Assembly (NCBI RefSeq): GCF_003367245.1
Contig: NZ_QRGR01000015.1
Span: 99,614-163,613, forward strand
Direction of reading: 5' to 3'
DNA length: 64,000 nt
Source of the DNA: Pontibacter diazotrophicus
Lineage (GTDB): Bacteria; Bacteroidota; Bacteroidia; Cytophagales; Hymenobacteraceae
Of the stretch, positions 62,194-64,000 are shown one piece after another; positions within the stretch are counted from its first letter, which is position 1; each line of letters begins with the position of its first letter. Both the position numbers and the translations under genes were made by a program. The notes under the pieces were generated by a model that saw only the letters and a program-made list of their open reading frames with translations, was not told the DNA's origin and searched no databases.

Positions 62194-62262
62194 TGGGCTT
62201 ACTTTACAACTGAAACCGGTGTCTTCAATCTGCTGCTTTCGAACTGGTTCAGATAAAACGCC

Positions 62263-62270
62263 TATATTTG
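62263..62270 (+). promoter_or_regulatory. -7 element (TATATTTG) for the methyltransferase gene
   Basis: It matches TAnnTTTG and lies 24 bp before the ATG at 62295. No -33 box at standard spacing was seen. Confidence 0.4.
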
Positions 62271-62294
62271 CAACATAATTGCTTTTAGACCTTC

Positions 62295-63032
62295 ATGACG
62301 CAACAGGAAGACGAGTGGTTCAGTACCTGGTTCGACTCTCCATATTATCACATACTCTACAACAACCGCAACACGCAGGAGGCGCAGGCATTCATGGATC
62401 GGTTGCTGGCTTACCTCCACCCTAAACCGCACAATAAGATACTGGACCTGGCCTGTGGCAAAGGCCGCTATTCGGTATACCTCCACCAGAAAGGTTTTGA
62501 TGTGACGGGCATTGACTTGTCCGGGAAAAGTATAGCCCACGCAAAACAGTTCGGGAAAGAGCACCTGCACTTTGATGTGCACGACATGCGCAAGGTGTAC
62601 AAGCCGGAGTATTTCGACTTTATCCTGAATCTGTTCACCAGCTTCGGTTATTTTGATACTGAAACAGAGAATGTGGTGGCGCTTGCTGCAACCGCTAAAA
62701 GCCTGAAGCCCGGCGGGAAATTGGTGATAGACTTCATGAACACGGATAAGGTAATCAATAACCTGGTGGCGGAGGAGGAAAAAAGAGTGCATGGGATAAA
62801 CTTCAGAATCACACGCGGCGTAGAGAATGGCTTTATCGTTAAAACCATCCACTTTAGTGATGAGGGAAAGGAGTATGAATTTGTGGAGCGGGTGAGGGCA
62901 TTACGGGAGGAAGATTTTGAGGAGTATTTTAAGATGATACAGCTGCGCCTTGTAGAGGTGTTCGGTGACTACCATCTTAACCCATTTGACCTGGAGAAAA
63001 GTGACCGGGCGATCTTTGTGCTTAAGAAATAA
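62295..63032 (+). CDS. Class I SAM-dependent methyltransferase
   Basis: A 245-residue methyltransferase. After a helical N-terminus (WFSTWFDSPYYHILYNNRNT), SAM motif I is ILDLACGKGRYS at about residue 53, then GIDLSGKSI and a LNLFTSFGYFD motif IV region. The C-terminal half is beta-rich (KTIHFSDEGKEYEFVERV) and ends YHLNPFDLEKSDRAIFVL. Substrate unknown; this subgroup acts on small molecules. It lies 9 bp upstream of the ZIP transporter gene, so they are co-transcribed. Confidence 0.9.
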   Translation: MTQQEDEWFSTWFDSPYYHILYNNRNTQEAQAFMDRLLAYLHPKPHNKILDLACGKGRYSVYLHQKGFDVTGIDLSGKSIAHAKQFGKEHLHFDVHDMRKVYKPEYFDFILNLFTSFGYFDTETENVVALAATAKSLKPGGKLVIDFMNTDKVINNLVAEEEKRVHGINFRITRGVENGFIVKTIHFSDEGKEYEFVERVRALREEDFEEYFKMIQLRLVEVFGDYHLNPFDLEKSDRAIFVLKK

Positions 63033-63041
63033 CAGCTCTAC

Positions 63042-63794
63042 ATGATTGTAGCTATACTTGTACTGTTTTTTACAGTAGTGTTTTCGGCCTTTTTAGTGAA
63101 GGTGTTTCCGCCTCACAACTCAAGGTGGTTGAAAATAGCCCTTGCTTTTAGTGGCGCTTACCTTTTTACCATTACCATCATACACCTGCTGCCCGACGTG
63201 CTCCGGAACGGCAGCGCCAGCTCTAATGGTGTTGGTTACTGGGTGTTGGCAGGCTTCTTTCTGCAACTGGTGCTGGAGCTGTTTTCGCATGGGGTGGAGC
63301 ACGGCCATATTCATCACCACGACCACGGCCGTATCGGTTCTATGCCCTTTCTGCTGCTGGGCTCGCTGTTCGTGCATGCCTTTCTGGAGGGTAGCATTCT
63401 GGTAGAGCAAAGGCAGTACTATGCAGGCCACACACATGGAGGGGGCAGCTTTTATGTGGTGTTGCTGGGGGTGGCACTGCACCACGTGCCGGCTGCTTTC
63501 GCGCTGATGTCGGTGCTGCTGTCGCGGCTGGAGAACTTCCGGAAAGCCTTTCTGTGGCTGCTGATTTTTGCTGTTGGCTCGCCCCTGGGTATTTTCTTTA
63601 GCAATGTGGTTTTATCGCAGGAGGCGCCGGATGGGCTAATCTATACTGCCCTGACGGGTTTGGTGGCAGGTAACTTCCTGCACATTTCCACTACCATACT
63701 ATTCGAGACAAGCCCTGACCACCACTTTAACCGCAGCAAGCTCGTTGCAACCTTGTTTGGTTTAACGCTGGCAATTGTCTCTGACTTTGTTTAA
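63042..63794 (+). CDS. ZIP family metal transporter
   Basis: A 250-residue membrane protein with about eight helices of the ZIP (zinc/iron-regulated transporter) family, which moves Zn or Fe into the cytoplasm. TM2 contains HLLPDVL. A His-rich loop (HGVEHGHIHHHDHG, about 84-97) between helices 3 and 4 is a usual metal-sensing loop. Transport-site residues are in LFVHAFLEGSIL and LHHVPAAFALM. Metal preference is not decidable. It is the second gene of a two-gene unit with the methyltransferase. Confidence 0.9.
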   Translation: MIVAILVLFFTVVFSAFLVKVFPPHNSRWLKIALAFSGAYLFTITIIHLLPDVLRNGSASSNGVGYWVLAGFFLQLVLELFSHGVEHGHIHHHDHGRIGSMPFLLLGSLFVHAFLEGSILVEQRQYYAGHTHGGGSFYVVLLGVALHHVPAAFALMSVLLSRLENFRKAFLWLLIFAVGSPLGIFFSNVVLSQEAPDGLIYTALTGLVAGNFLHISTTILFETSPDHHFNRSKLVATLFGLTLAIVSDFV

Positions 63795-63915
63795 GTGAAG
63801 GAGAAATCTCAGATTCTAAATTAAATTAGAGACGTTACTTAGTGCAGTGGCTTGCTCTAAACTGATGCCTTCCGCCCTTGCTGTGTGTTTTCACCATAGC
63901 CGTCAGGCTAAGGAG

Positions 63916-63946
63916 TTGTGCGAAACTAAAAGTAGCTGTAGCTTTG
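63916..63946 (+). promoter_or_regulatory. Promoter (TTGT-N19-TAGCTTTG) at the right end
   Basis: TAGCTTTG at 63939-63946 matches TAnnTTTG and TTGT at 63916-63919 sits 19 bp upstream. The ATG at 63951 follows 4 bp later, giving an almost leaderless mRNA. Confidence 0.55.
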
Positions 63947-63950
63947 CAGG

Positions 63951-64000
63951 ATGGAGGTAAGTGTAGAAGGATTATTAGAAGGCAAGGAAGGTCTGCTCGA
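63951..64000 (+). CDS. Start of a gene running off the right edge
   Basis: An ATG at 63951, four bases after a promoter-like TAGCTTTG, opens a frame (MEVSVEGLLEGKEGLL) that stays open to the edge. Only 16 codons are visible, so nothing can be said of the product; coding status rests on the promoter position. Confidence 0.4.
   Translation, partial: MEVSVEGLLEGKEGLL

Noticed and set aside
1..64000. CRISPR arrays, prophage, integrases, tRNA and rRNA genes
   Set aside because: No regularly spaced repeats with unique spacers, no phage structural or integrase genes and no cloverleaf or rRNA sequence were recognised on either strand.

Overview
The window looks like a chromosomal segment of a gliding/T9SS-bearing, carotenoid-pigmented member of the Bacteroidota, probably order Cytophagales, family Hymenobacteraceae (Pontibacter-like). 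That placement is inferred from four things: type IX secretion parts (a PorP/SprF-like protein and a GldJ-like lipoprotein) with C-terminal T9SS sorting domains on two large exported proteins; short leaders with TAnnTTTG -7 elements; many lipoproteins with SxC/AxC lipoboxes; and a CrtD-CruF carotenoid pair. No rRNA, tRNA, CRISPR, prophage or transposase gene was seen.

Layout. 1-5.4 kb: partial CxxC carboxymuconolactone-decarboxylase-like gene, ComF phosphoribosyltransferase, alpha/beta hydrolase, a REP-like element, DUF4265 protein, then porP/sprF-gldJ. 5.5-15.4 kb: AsmA-like giant, DUF4382 lipoprotein, DinB, a small lipoprotein, DgkA, MsrB, a PhnA C-terminal-domain protein, two orphan genes and RlmF. 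15.5-23 kb: FumC, a membrane protein, Mpo1-like protein, CHASE-PAS histidine kinase and RadA. 23-33 kb: eRF1-like (baeRF) protein, radical SAM/SPASM protein, MscS channel, a minus-strand run (RsmI, DUF4105, inositol monophosphatase, FeoB-associated Cys-rich protein), pterin dehydratase, a stress-type SDR followed by two disordered acidic proteins, and a phosphoesterase. 33.8-37.6 kb: a 1264-residue IPT/TIG-repeat surface protein. 37.8-44.8 kb: GlyA-TatC-RpiB, a GT-C-like membrane protein, RbfA, a methyltransferase and a LolC/E-type permease. 45-51 kb: SNF2 helicase, SRPBCC protein, CrtD and CruF. 51-57 kb: DUF6952-thioredoxin, PrfA, a beta-helix lipoprotein, YjbQ and an M43 protease. 57-64 kb: GpmI and a lipoprotein, DUF4783, NadC, membrane and lipoproteins, a methyltransferase, a ZIP transporter and the start of another gene.

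Most genes are ordinary housekeeping or envelope genes in short operons separated by clear hairpin terminators. The most unusual signal is non-coding. Three intergenic elements of about 155 bp (2285-2436, 51053-51209, 55476-55628) share one architecture: two nested inverted pairs of a REP-like unit, each unit a 5-bp mini-hairpin with a 3-nt centre followed by a conserved CTGTT tail. Across the copies the 3-nt centre of the inner units changes, but always together with its partner on the opposite arm (AGC/GCT, GTA/TAC, GGA/TCC). In one copy a mini-hairpin stem base pair changes on both sides. This suggests a structured, dispersed repeat family. A second, G-rich palindromic repeat family has three copies. 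There are also arrays of short inverted repeats in spacers and a perfect 495-bp tandem duplication inside the surface-protein gene.
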